From Rhizoctonia solani (lineage: Eukaryota > Basidiomycota > Agaricomycetes > Cantharellales > Ceratobasidiaceae), in contig NC_057383.1 in assembly GCF_016906535.1 (NCBI RefSeq), positions 1,984,001 to 2,048,000 of the forward strand: DNA of 64,000 bases. The letters run 5' to 3'. The position numbers were made by a program, and so were the translations under genes. Each line of letters opens with the position of its first letter. Positions within the stretch are counted from its first letter, which is position 1. The notes under the pieces were generated by a model that was not told where the DNA came from, did no database searches, and saw nothing but the letters and a program-made list of their open reading frames with translations. Shown one piece after another: positions 13,257-25,360 of this stretch.

Positions 13257-13851
13257 TATACGTACGTTGCTTTGAGCTGTAACTAAATCACCAGTATTGA
13301 TCTCAAACACAAACCTAATCACGTACGTGAAATTTGAGTTGATTTAGCCTATATAGATTTTGATGGGAATTAGGCCGGTGCTGAAATGGGTACCAGCAAA
13401 AAATTCTGATGCAAACTAATCTAAGGAATACAGGTAGCCCTTGTTATTATATTTAGCTTGTAAGCTCAGTGTATCGCATTCTGTATTTTAGCATGATCTC
13501 TGGTTCAGGAGCAGTGAATAGGTTTATCCAGCTTGGAGATAACACCTTTACCTAATTAATGTTTTGGTCCCATCAATTTGAGCGACATGGATTGTATGAT
13601 TAGGCGGTAGATTTAGTCCGTCTCATGTTACTAGCGTTTTCACCTACCTTGATTTTTAGCTTGGAGTTGGGTCGAATCGAGTCCAGAGATTGTGTGTAGT
13701 CATATGCAAGCCGGTAGTGACTTACCTAAGGGCTAAGACTTTGCATTTGTCTTAATAAAACATTGCGGGGTTCCCTGAGACATTTGCTGTGCTTGATTTC
13801 AACTTAGTGTACAGTACTTATGACGCTGCAAACTAGTCGAAACCATAGCAT

Positions 13852-14040
13852 CCCCGTTTTCCCCTTTGAGTTCAAAAGTGCAGACTTTTTGGACGTAGAA
13901 AATCGAGCGGTATATGTGGAATGCCGACAAAATCTGACCATTATTTCCATTAATGCGCACCCTCAACTTACTACCGTATTCAGTCGAGGTGCGGATGTCT
14001 GGCAAAATCCGGGCGTCATGTGGATTTGGGGCTCACCGTG
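13852..14040. mobile_element. MITE family 2, diverged copy
   Basis: About 190 bases align with the element at 33809-33997 (shared blocks around AAAAGTG, GATGTCTG.CAAAATC and GGGGCTCACCGTG). The right terminal repeat is preserved and the left is degenerate. It directly abuts the inverted family 1 copy on its right. Confidence 0.55.
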
Positions 14041-14044
14041 AACA

Positions 14045-14194
14045 AATAGAAGACTTCGTTCCAGGTAAAGCGAGCACTCCAAAGCATCAAATGACCTCCA
14101 AAGTCCTCGTGGGTTTTCTGAATTCATGAATCTGGTTGAATCCAAACGGGCAGGTCCCCAAAACCTGAGCACTCTGGGGTTTTGGGAGTCCCCG
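14045..14194 (-). mobile_element. MITE family 1, inverted and 3'-truncated copy
   Basis: Reading the minus strand from 14194, it starts CGGGGACTCCCAAAACC after a TA and follows the 13080 element through CAGAGTGCTCAGGTTTTGG and TTTGGATTC. The other terminal repeat is missing where it meets the family 2 element at 14040. Confidence 0.6.
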
Positions 14195-14381
14195 TATAAT
14201 ACGCTCACGAAGTTCCACAAGGTCTTAGTCAGCTGAAGTTTATGTTACTCTATGATATTGACGTGACGCTTATTTATCCAAATAAAGTATGTAATGACTA
14301 AGCCTCCTGCCTCGCTCCACGAGCCTCCGCAAGCGTACAGAGAACACGGAGAACCATGAATAACCCCAAGCAACTGTGGGC

Positions 14382-14640
14382 TCAACAGTTAGGATAGAGG
14401 CCCCGGTCAAACAAATCCTGAGACAATCGTACCACTTTATACACCATCTGAGTCATGTAATCGCCTTGTATATCGGCTTCTACAAAGCTCTCGAGCAAAT
14501 AATATCCGCGACCAATGCGCATATATAAATAAACGGCAGCCTTGAGTCTGCATACCCTTCATGTAGATCCTGCCGTTGTGACAACAACTTCCGCCGAAGG
14601 AGTTCAGTAAACTAAGTACATAGCGGAGTAAAGGAGAAGG
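14382..14640 (-). pseudogene. Decayed paralogue of the hypothetical gene at 7978-8465
   Basis: On the minus strand the blocks SCCHNGRIYMKGMQ and GDYMTQMVYKVVRLSQDL then FDRGLYPN match those of the 8 kb gene in order and spacing. Where the other copy continues with two CG-starting codons (NRRAQRR), this copy reads TGT TGA and stops at 14382-14384. No complete 5' exon was found. The function is unknown. Confidence 0.45.
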
Positions 14641-14649
14641 GGACGGTAA

Positions 14650-16349
14650 CGTAAAGGTAGGGCTTCAACCCAATTTGAGTAGCCTTCACAAGCTTTCACG
14701 TCCTGACCAGCCTGGTAAGAGTGGGAACAAGTCACGTGCCAAAAGAGGAAATTGGAGCTCAGCGAGCAAACAGCTATCTTTTGGATTCTTTGTATTATGC
14801 ACCACCTTAGGGCAAAGCCCCATGGTGTGGAGTAACCCTAGGTAGATATTCTACAACTAATTAGGAGATTAACGGGACCGGATGTTGAGCCAGAGGCGGG
14901 AAACGGCTACTTACCGAAGTCACAATGATACATAGGGAATTTGTAAAGCTTGTGCTAGATAGGCGAAGTGCGCCACGTTAGCTCTGCCGAGTTCTGGGTC
15001 AACGCTCTGCCGAGATGTTTTACTCATGAACCCCCTGAAGTTGGTGCGTTCGAATGCACATACCGAATTCGGTACGCTGAAAAAATGGAAATATTGTAAG
15101 CTACAGTAAACTAATGTAAGACCAAGCTTCCTTTTTACTAGAACCCCAGCTTCAGGCCTGAAATCATGTCTGCAAGTAGCGTGGTCAACGGCAAGGAATA
15201 AAACTGTACCATGAGCCATCAATATGCGTACACAAAGCCGCCGGAGTTGTATATGGATATCTCATGATTCTATAGTGGCGACTGGATCAATAGGTACGGT
15301 GCAGACAGGCATGGTACCGTACGCGTGTCTCTCTTACTCCAACGGTTTGATAAATTTAATAATACTAAAACCATTATTACACAAACATGCTTTGCAGCAC
15401 CTCTGAACACTGGATCTAGAAGAAACGGATGCGTAGCTATATAAATCTGGGAATAAAATGCCATAAATTGTATTTCGTTACTGCGACTTCAATCTCACTG
15501 ACATGATAAGATATAAGAGAGAACCACTTTGACCAGGGACCTTCAGTATGAACTTGGTTGGGATAGATGGGTCGAACCCGGATATAGATTCCGATGGTCA
15601 CATGTCTCGCCACGATGTTCCAATTCGACCATTAACGTTACATGTTACCACAATACGTAGCATTGCCTCGTCGCGGAAAACACGCACCTATTATTCGTTT
15701 CAGTATATCGATGGCAATGTGACCCATTCAACGCCTCTTCGCTACGGGGTGCTAAAAATGGGGGGCGAATTCGAACAGATAATGGCGTCTTGGAGTCACC
15801 CCGAAGGACCCTGGGTTAGGGATACCTAGCATGCCGATCCGCCCGTAATCAATGGCAGCACGCATACATTACAATCGATGCTCCAGGTTTTGGAGCCTTG
15901 ATTTTTTTGGCCACGCGAAGGGCCAGGGCGTCCTTGACGAAAATAAGGCATGCAGCCGAATTACCCCAGTGTTACGCCGATCAACCACTAATTTAGAGTG
16001 TGGCTGGGGGTTTCACGGTACCTAATTTATGGACACCCTCCAGCCTAACAATAGTTTCAAACGATTTAACATGTACAATAGTCTTCCTGTGGCACTCCTT
16101 ATTGTTGCGGCTGATTCGGAATCCTACCGGGCCTCTATGCCGGAGGATTGCCCCTAGTGAGACAATAAGGTCATTCAAGGCGGCCAATTTCCGGGCCACA
16201 CTTCGTTGATACCCCTAGGCTTGTTTCGAATGTAGGGAATCGGTACTGATGTGGTCCCAAGATGGTCATAGAGATTATCTCAGTGATAACTTACGCCGTT
16301 AGTCTATCCCCCACATCTGAACTCGGTCTATTCTCTATAGTATCTGCAG
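14650..16349. other. Gene-poor region upstream of the second P450
   Basis: About 1.7 kb with no supported gene. A plus-strand open frame at 15548-15829 (93 codons, ATG start) has no recognisable domain and no neighbouring exons that I could join to it. Nothing else stands out apart from scattered remnants resembling the decayed fragment to the left. Confidence 0.35.
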
Positions 16350-16356
16350 TATAAAT
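16350..16356 (+). promoter_or_regulatory. Candidate TATA box of the second P450
   Basis: TATAAAT lies 61 bases before the first usable ATG of the P450 at 16417. It is the only TATA-like match close to this start. Confidence 0.4.
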
Positions 16357-16416
16357 CGGATCTCACTGCCATTGTCTACTCCAAGCCCCTTCTCGTGTTC
16401 ATTCTCTCTGTTATCC

Positions 16417-18624
16417 ATGTCAGGCAGCATTCTCTCTTCACTTTTGCTCGTACTGGGAGTCGGTGCCGTCTCAAGTTATTTGGTTCTGCGCAAACTACGT
16501 CTTGGTCGACTACCTTTACCTCCAGGCCCTCCTTCATACCCTATAATCGGACAGCTACTATCTATTCCCAGATCCTCAGAAGGTCGCGCATTCATCGACA
16601 TGAGTGCAAAGCTAAATTGTTCGTATAATTACAAATTAGAGATAAGATAAGATTGATGACATGTCTGGTTTGATAGCCGACATCATTTCGTTTAATGTCT
16701 TTGGCACAACCATCATCGTTCTCAATTCGAACGAAGTCGCAAATGACCTCCTTGAGAAACGATCAAATATACACTCTGGCAGATATTGTCCCCCCATGAT
16801 AGCGTCACCCAAGCTGTAAGCCGATCTCTAACACGCTTATTGCTGATTTGACGTTTCCGGAAGCATTAATTTGAAGGATTTTGTGGCGTTTATGGATACG
16901 AATGAGCTTTGGAAGAAGCAGCGCCGGGCTATGGGCGCACGCCTAAATAAACATGCTGTAACCACATTTCGATCCTTGCAAGAACTCGAAGCAAGACGGC
17001 TACTTTCACGTCTCTTGGCGGCACACGCGGAACCCATGTCCTCGGACTTTCTCAACGAAGAGTTTTACAGGTGAGATCCCTCGAAGCTCTGTTATTTCCT
17101 AAGCTTATTTCTCGGGTGAAAGGACGACTTCTGCCGTATTTCTGGAGTCGGTCTACGGCTATGAGCTCAAGTCAGCTCAAGATCCATTTTTCACTAATAT
17201 CTCGAAAATGAATGCGATCCTATCGCACGCATCACTCCCTACAGGTAGGTATTTATCTATCCATTAGGTTAGCACTGTATCTTACCGTGCCTTTCAGCCT
17301 TTCTGGTGAATGCGTTTCCATGGATGGAGAACATTCCTGACTGGGTACCGGGAACTGGATGGAAGCAAAAGGCTTACGAGTGGCGGGATCAGAAGGACCG
17401 GGCTATGGGTGATCCGTACAATTGGGCCAAACAACGCATAGTAAGTCGGATAACGGACGGGGTATAGTAATGGCATTAACAGCATGGCCCTGTAGGTCAG
17501 TGGTGCCGACGACTGCTCGATTGTCTCTCTAACCTACAAGGAGCTTCGGGAGACGGGGTGGAGCGAGGCGGACGCTGATGAATTTTGCAAGAGTGTAGCC
17601 ACTGGTCTCTTAGGAGGTAGGATATGTGTATTGGAATGACGGGGTTCCATTTTGCTAATTAACGTTCGAAATGAACAGCGGGCACAGAAACGGTATGACA
17701 CACCTAGCCAGACTAGTGAACCAATGCTGACGATTCCCGTAGTCGACACTAGCGATGATGTGGTTCGTAGTGGCAATGGCGAAGCATCCAGAAATCCAAG
17801 AGCGGGCTCAAAGGGAGATCGATGCGGTGGTGGGAGCTGATCGCCTACCGACCGTCGCAGACCGACCGTGCTTGCCGTTTGTTGAGCGGTTGATGACCGA
17901 AGTTGTGAGATGGCACCCTAGTGCGCCATTCGGTAAGCATACCCATCGAGTGAGAGTGTTCAATTTCGATCTGATTAAATTGCAGGCGCGCCTCATATTT
18001 GTACAGAGGAGAATGAATACCGAGGATATCGGATTCCAAAGGGTGCAATAATGTGAGTGACGTTGAGACCTATGCATATAAGGCCGCTAAAAATATGCTG
18101 GTGTTTCTTAGGGTCGGACATGTGACGTAAGTAACCTCGTACTGAGCTTGACTCGAGCCAAAATTAAATCCGTATAAATATAGGGCCACTGTCAGAGACG
18201 AACGTGTGTATCAGGATGCAGAAAAATTCGATCCAGATCGGTACCTTGATCCAACGGTACCTCCCCCACAAGCCTTTGGGTGGGGTCTGAGGTAAGCGAA
18301 TCACTGTAGCTTGACATACCATGGTTAAAGCTCTATTCACGATAGGATCTGTCCTGGTCAACACTTTTTCCGAGAGATCTTCTTCCTTGAAATTGCTTTA
18401 ATGCTCGCGACTTTGAAAATCGAGAGGTATAAAGACGAAAACGGGAACGAATTGGTGCCGTCGGAGGAAACAACGGAAAACAGCTCAATTGCGTAAGTTA
18501 TCATGCATGCAATACTGTTCTACCTAATTGATGATACTGTTTTTTCAGCTGTCCGGTGCCATTCAAGGTTAGGATCAGTCCCAGGTCGGAGCAGCATGCC
18601 GAGTTGATAGGTACTGCTATGTAA
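16417..18624 (+). CDS. Cytochrome P450 monooxygenase
   Basis: An apparently intact microsomal P450 with about ten introns. The first in-frame ATG, at 16417, gives a hydrophobic anchor (SSLLLVLGVGAVSSYLVL) and then a proline hinge (RLPLPPGPPSYPIIGQ). Further landmarks are the C-helix WKKQRRAMGARL, I-helix AGTETS split by an intron near 17695, ERLMTEVVRWHP as ExxR, EKFDPDRYLD, and the haem loop AFGWGLR/ICPGQHF split by an intron near 18293. The end reads AELIGTAM with TAA at 18622-18624. The overall pattern resembles the expanded basidiomycete P450 clans that oxidise xenobiotics or secondary metabolites, but the substrate cannot be read. It is not a close copy of the P450 at 10-13 kb, which has a different hinge and I-helix. 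NADPH-P450 reductase would be the redox partner by family rule. Confidence 0.88.
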
Positions 18625-20068
18625 AAGAGAGCATTATTCGTTTTCGTTCCTAGATTTAAGTGTTATTCTTTTCAACTTGATTATTTTATAGGCAAATTTA
18701 TGCAATTACATGCTGTTCGTTTCGTCCTTGAAACGTTGAAATTCTCAAAACAATTTGACATGCATTCATTCGTCTGTGACATACCGACAGTGGGGGCTGA
18801 TGAGCACGAAAAAGACTTGCTAACACCGCTCATAAATAAGCTTGTTGAAGTAATATTGAGAACCCTAGATCAACGTACTGTTTGCGTCATAAAGTATGGA
18901 TCAGGCAAACGTGTTACACGGCGATTTGTCCGAGTTGGATATATGCGTCAACGTTGATCCATACCAAGCCAACAGAGGTGCCTGTTGTCGGCAGTTTGCC
19001 AGGCTTTCGCAGTGAACTTTAGGTAGCCTTGTGCCAGGGTCAATCTGAACGACCAGAGTGTTGAAATATCCCCACATGTACAACGTTGCTTAGATTCGTG
19101 AGAATAGTCTATATCGTCTAATTGGGAGAGATCCGTACGCACCAAGGTATAGCCGCAACGTGAGAGCTGACTGGCCGGATATTTCGGGAACAAGGACAAG
19201 GCTACGCGTTCCATAGACGACAATGTAACGAGTGAGCCTAACGGTGATGTGCAACGCCAAGCCAGCCTGTAAAATGGTGTTTCAATGGCGTCATACTGCG
19301 ATAAATCGGCCCTCAGCTCATGTATGCCTTTATGTATTTTGCATGAGACGAACCTTGTGCCTCGGGGAATGGGGAGGTTTAGACTATGTTTTGGCAAATA
19401 GGTGAGTGGCATGTGTCTTGCCCCTGAACTATCTCTAGTATCTGATTTTACCGTAAGCAGCGTGGGATTGGTTTATGGAAGCTGGAGGAATCTATTCGGG
19501 ATTCGGCAAAGACGGCCAGATTTGCGTTGTCTTGGAAAAAGAGTACAGGTAGCAAATACTGTCATTTTATGTACATGGACCGTAAGGCTAGACTCGGTGA
19601 AAGAGAACAGAGTAATTTCATTGCGGTTCAATTGAATCGGGATGTGGAGGAATGGATAGAGCCCGGCGGTTGAGTTGTAAGCGCCCGATCGTCGGTGCCG
19701 AGTCGGCGGCTCGCTAAGGATTGTCAGGGACTATAGTGACGGCAGAAAGAGCAAAAAGACATAGCCAACCACCACCTGCAGTGTGAATCTGGCGGGATTC
19801 GTTCCGCAGGGATAGCAGGCCCGTGGAAGTGCAGGCAAGGCCGACAGAAAGGATTCAGGGAAGCTGAAGATTGAGCAACAACGGTCGCAGGTGCGTGTTC
19901 GGATTCAAGTTGGGATGATACGGATATTTTCCCCCTACTTACTCAACACGCCTTGATGATCCTCTAGACCCAAATCGACGTCATTTGTTCCGCATGCCCA
20001 CAGCCACTTGGCACAACCAACAGAATTTCGGCATTGGTCTTATCATATCGTTCTTGGAATTGGCCTAG
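18625..20068. other. Intergenic region, one unsupported open frame
   Basis: About 1.4 kb between the P450 and the histidine kinase. A minus-strand ATG frame at 18948-19412 (154 codons) has no recognisable domain and ordinary composition. It could be a small gene or chance. No repeats or RNA genes were recognised. Confidence 0.35.
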
Positions 20069-23000
20069 ATGCCGCCCTCACAGCGCCCTTCGTTTCCGGC
20101 TTCCACACACCACACTTCGGGGACCTCTACCACCCCTTCCTCATCCACCTTTACTGCCATCCCGGCCCCTTCCTACACTGCGACGACTGCCCCTGATTCT
20201 CCTCTCCAACCACGCTCCAACAGCCTCGGTCCGAGCGCCAACTCACCGCCCAACCTCAACGACCGCCGCCCAGAAGCCCCCTCGACACCACACAGACAAA
20301 CCAACACGAGCCACGGACCACTCCTCACCGCACCGTCCTCTCCCTCTTCCAACGTGCAGCATCCTCCGAACACCTCGGGACCGGTCAAGACGACGCGCTT
20401 CGACCGGTCAGCACTCCAGAGCCATTGGACCAGGTTCAAGCGAACCACCGGCTTTGGAGGCCCTCCAGGACCACCCACAGGCACCGGAACAGGCACCGGT
20501 ACAGGCACTTCCAGCGTCGAGGGAAGCGGAGCAGATGATCTTGAGCCCAGGATTGGGAGTGTCAAGGGGAGTGGCGGTGTTCGCTGGGGACGGGTTGTTG
20601 CCCGCACCATAACCTCCGACGGAGACTTGAGTGGCGGGACCGGCCCAGGGTATAGAGAGCGCCCTAGCAGACTCGGTAGTAGGCTTTGGGGACGGCGGAG
20701 GCGGGACATGGCTGATATGGAGATGGGCCGCTCAGGATCGTTGAGAGAGATTACTAACCGTCATGGTACCCGCACCAACATTGACGAGTTGGAGCAAGAA
20801 GACGACTGCGAGGACGCAGAGGTCGACGCTGTTGTTGTTGATAACCAGGTATGTGTCATACTCCGTGTGCTGCGGACACAATTAACCCAATGAAGCAGTT
20901 CTTGTCTCTCGACAAGTCCACGCAGCGTTCACAGTCAACACACCCGCACCATGTGGATGACATTGGTACACCACCCACAGGTCCTACTGGGAGCACTAGT
21001 AGTGGTGTCGCCGAAACGAGGGCCATGGTTCTCTTGAGATATCGAATATGGCCCGTTATTGAGCGATTTTTCAGGTAGGTTCGCTACCATCACTGCGGAC
21101 CATTGCTGATGTTACCCTAGTCTACACTTTCACGATCCTGTCTCTGAAGCACAATACATCAAGGAGACGTTTTATACCCACAAAACATTAGCGTTCTGGG
21201 CCTCATGCTTCTTAAGTCGGTCCAACCCTTTCATTTGATTCGCCTTGTTTGTAATTCGTCTCCTAGTTCTCAACTGGGTGCTCGCCACCTCGCTATTATC
21301 CCAGCAATCTTACATCTTGGGCGACAAAATATTTGTATATGGTGTTGCGCCCGTTCTCACAGTACGTCCATTCTCCTTACCACGCTTGTCATTTGGCTCA
21401 CTTATATATCTTAGGTTCCTCTGCCCGTGTTCATCACCTTTGACTGGCCCCGAACTCGTCCATGGATATATCAGATCTGGCTTGCTGCTGCGGTATGGTC
21501 CTGGGCATGGTACAATATCATGTTCATGTATCTTTGCGGTAACTACAGCCAGCGAACTGGTTACATCCCGTGTTTGGACCGGGATTTTTTGGTGCTATTC
21601 TAGTAAGTTAACAACCAAGGTTTGACACCCGAGTAGCTTACCCTGGGATAGTTATGTGACAGGATTACCAGTTATCGCTATATTCGCACTGGGTCAAAAT
21701 AGGACCGTCCAAACTTTCATGGTCATTTCGTTCGTTTGCACCGCAGCGGCTTTTGTGAGTATCTTTTATACCCCTGAGTGCGTCATTTGCGGCCGCTATC
21801 GAACATGGCTTGACGATGTCATGCCACGTGATTTCATGACGATCTCATACGTTAATATCGACGCGCCACCGCCACATTATTGACAAAGTGCCGATCTCAA
21901 TTCAATTCAAGTCGCTCGACGCATCCATATCCACTCTTCTTGTGCCTTGAAATCGTCCATTCACACTACTTACTCTCGATCACAGTTCGTTCCATATAGA
22001 TCCACATGGATCCGACACATTTTGAACCTTATTATCTACCACGCGTTTGTACTTTACATCAATTGGATGCGCGAAACAGCCGATCGAAGACTTCACGTAC
22101 TACGGGACCAGCTCAAAACGCAGTATAAGCAAACCCAAAAGGCTCAGATCAGTGAGAGGAAAAGCTCGGACTCGAAGCGAAGGCTGACAAGCTACATTTT
22201 CCATGTGAGTGATAAGGATTCATAAGCATCATGACGAGAGCGATATTAGGTTACGGTGGCGGGAAATAGTGTTGCTGATCACTTCCACGTGTATAGGAGG
22301 TTCGAGTACCACTCAATACAGCTCTTCTGGCTGCCCAAAATTTGGCTGGGACCAATGCCATTCAACGAGAACACGAGATCGAATTTAATGCCCTCGAAGG
22401 GAGTTTAAACATGATGAGCAAGGTCCTGAATGACGTACTCGACTTTAATCGCATGGCAAGTCAAAACATTCTTCGTTGAAATACTTCCAATAACTCCCTT
22501 TTTAGGACTCGGGCCGTTTCGAAACCGTGTCTAAACCGTTCGCGTTTCATGCAGTCATTCGTTCAATGCTCGTACCCCTGGGGCTTGGTGCCAGCGCCAA
22601 AGGCCTCCAGCTCATTGTCGAGTTGGATGATGAAATCGACGTTCAGGCGCGACTCGCAGCTTACCGAGCTCAAGCGCGTGATATCAATTTTACACGCGGG
22701 GAGCAATACGTCTCGGCGGATACATCGCGCCGGCGCGTCGAGGAATGGGTTGCACAGCGCATGGAAGAGGGATCGGAGGAGGATGGGATTGTTATGGGCG
22801 ACGAGATGCGGTTGAGACAGGTGGTGACCAACTTGGCGAGCAATGCCTGCAAATTCACCGAACCCGGCGGGCGAATCACCCTCCGAACCAAGCTCATCAT
22901 TCCTGGACCTGAGAATCGGGCGAGGCTCTCGAGCGACCACCGGCCTTCGAGTGATTCGAGTAACAAATTCGATGTCAACCAAGATCATCGCGAGGTTCAC

Positions 23001-24924
23001 ATTTCCCCTCCCTTCGTCCGCGGTACGAGCGATGGGTCGGAGTTGGAGCGGTTATTGGAGCACATTGTTGTCCGGATCGAGGTGCAGGACACGGGCGTTG
23101 GGATCAGGCAGCAGGACATGGAGGAAAAACGACTGTTTTCGGCATTCATGCAGACGTCCAGTGGGCTTCGGCAAGGTGGGAAAGGGACCGGTCTGGGCCT
23201 CGCACTTGTTAGGCATATTGTTGCTCTTAGTGGAGGGCGATTGGGCGTCAAGTCCAAACGGGCAGTTGGCAGCACGTTTTGGGTCGAGCTCCCGCTCGGC
23301 GTCGGTCGTAAAGCCGTCGCAGGTGTGCATGCTACACGGGCCCGAGACGCCGCGGTCGATGCTATCAATTTCTCGGGTGGATGGAATCCGGAAGAGGTCG
23401 CCAGAAACGTGGATCAGGCAACGAGAAATATCGACGCGGCGGACAGGAGCCGGGAGGCGCTTTCACCCGGGGTTAGCGATGGCAATGTAGCTATGTTTGG
23501 GTCTACTCCTACTCATGGCGCAGAGGATATCAGTCCCCTTGCTAGCGGGATGGTCGCGTCGGTCGAACCGCTGGTCGCGTCGAGTAGTGGTGCATCTACG
23601 GGCTTGGGTTCTGGTGCTTTGTTGGCGGCTGGCGCACCAGCAACGCCTTTACAGAGCGGGAGTGCATTAAAGTCCATCATGGTAGGACCGTGTTCTATCT
23701 ATTTGAATAGTATTATACTGATATTGTCATAGGAACATGGAGGCGTCGTTGAGCTAGTTCCACAACTTCCCATGCAATCATCGCACGAAGAAGGTCCTAT
23801 TGTTGCGACACGCACATTATCCCCTGATACAGGTGGCCGGCCGAGCGTAGGGAATTCGCCTGTTACCTCTCGAGTCGGAGGGTCGGACAGTGCATCCAGA
23901 CTGGCGCTCTCTGATCCAACTGCGTCGAGGATTGTCATGTCTGAGCCTGCCCCTTCACGATCTGGAACTGGCCTCAGCGACTCGAGAGTGGGGCTGAATG
24001 ACCCAACTGCGTCAAGGATAGTCCTACCAGCTGAACTCCCCCGTGCATCACCCAAACCATCCGCACACCGGTCAATGCCGTCCGAAACTTCATTGCCTCC
24101 GCTCAAAACGACCGCACCAGCTCCGAGTAACGGTTCGCCAGTACGCCCGACGGCGGGCAGCGCGGAAAGTCTATCACCTCTTCGAGTTCTCGTCGTGGAC
24201 GATGACTGTAAGTTTTTGATTTCTTCTCACATGGCTGTGAATTAATTTTTGGTTCGATATTTAGCGCTCACTCGCCGACTGATGACACGGATGCTCACAC
24301 GTCTAGGATGCACTGTCGAGAACGCCGAGAATGGGCAAATCGCGCTCGACATGCTTTTAGCACCGCTGCCTACTCCACAGTCGCAGCGCACTCAATCCTC
24401 GGCCGGGTTTCCTTCGCCCTTATCGGCGTCTATAGAACATCCGACCCCAACTTTGGCGGCTCAATCGGGTGGGTGGGAGTATGGAGAATCCAAGTACGAT
24501 ATTGTGTTCCTAGACAACCAGTGAGTGCTGTTGGTTCACTTTCCCTATATGTCGTTGATACAAGGTATTTTTAGCATGCCGATATGTAGTGGCGTTGAAG
24601 TGGCTCGCCGGCTACGACAACTTGATCGAAAAGACTTTGTAGTAGGAGTGACTGGAAATGCTTTGACAGAGGACCAACAGGAGTATCTTCAAGCTGGAGC
24701 GAATCAGTTGCGTCATTTTACACATTTATGGTATCTGGGCCGGCACTGACGCATTACTATAGTGTATTGACCAAGCCAGTTTTAGAAAAGAGTTTGAAGG
24801 CCATGCTAGGTGAGGTTTTGCGCCCTCTACGTCATTAGTTCATTTGGTTGATCCAATCAATTTAGTGTTGGCAGACGAGCGACGAAAAACACCTGGTGCC
24901 CCGAGCACGCCGAGTGGATCTTAG
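20069..24924 (+). CDS. Hybrid histidine kinase with N-terminal membrane segments and C-terminal receiver
   Basis: A two-component sensor that autophosphorylates on His and passes phosphate to its own receiver Asp. ATG at 20069 opens a Ser/Pro/Thr-rich cytosolic stretch of about 270 residues, including a GT dipeptide run near 20480. Several hydrophobic exons follow (about 21190-22070, probably five to six membrane spans). The H-box is SYIFH/EVRVPLNT, split by an intron near 22205-22297. The N-box is LRQVVTNLASNACKF (about 22812), G1 is VQDTGVGI and G2 is GKGTGLGLALV (about 23185). After a low-complexity linker comes the receiver: RVLVVDDD (about 24185), phospho-acceptor in IVFLDNQMP (about 24510), and the conserved Lys in LTKPVLEK. 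The receiver carries an insertion of about 50 residues rich in Pro, Ser and Thr before the phospho-Asp strand. The stop is at 24922-24924. The signal is unknown. Confidence 0.88.
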
Positions 24925-25360
24925 TACACGTAAATTATTCGCGTTTAACTTGTTTGTTTTCAGTTATGGGTTTTTTAGTCACATATGTGTGTACATTCGC
25001 TTTCGATTTTGCTGTCATGTTTGCATGAGAAATGATATGGATATCCACACTCCGTTTTGTAGGACTACACGCATACATGTACTATAATTATGTGGAGCCA
25101 GTAAAAACTGCTATGTCGTCATAAGACTCTCAGGCGCCCATTATAGTCAAGTCATGGTGCGGAGGTGGTGCCCGACTAGATTGAAGAATGATATGAGGCA
25201 AGCTGTGCCCAGCTACGCTTCGTTCTCCACCGCTATATACATGGCTAACCTTGGCCTTGAATGATGTCTCGGTCTGTTATCTCTGTGCACAGGTCCTGCT
25301 GTGCAGCCATAAATTCAAGTCCTTGGCCCCAATACGGTGTAATATCTCTTCTGGACCACA
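24925..25360. other. Intergenic spacer
   Basis: About 435 bases between two plus-strand genes. It presumably holds the 3' UTR of the histidine kinase and the promoter of the exchanger gene. No clear TATA box or repeat was recognised. Confidence 0.4.

Noticed and set aside
16372..16416. Upstream start for the second P450
   Set aside because: The frame is open, but 16372 is TTG, not ATG; the first ATG is 16417 and gives a proper membrane anchor.
20034..20709. 192-codon plus-frame and 178-codon minus-frame ORFs at the histidine kinase start
   Set aside because: The GC- and proline-rich N-terminus of the kinase leaves all frames open; neither shows domains, and the ATG at 20069 joins the kinase.
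22563..23490. Antisense and shifted ORFs across the histidine kinase catalytic region
   Set aside because: The H-, N- and G-box motifs fix the coding frame; the others are shadows.
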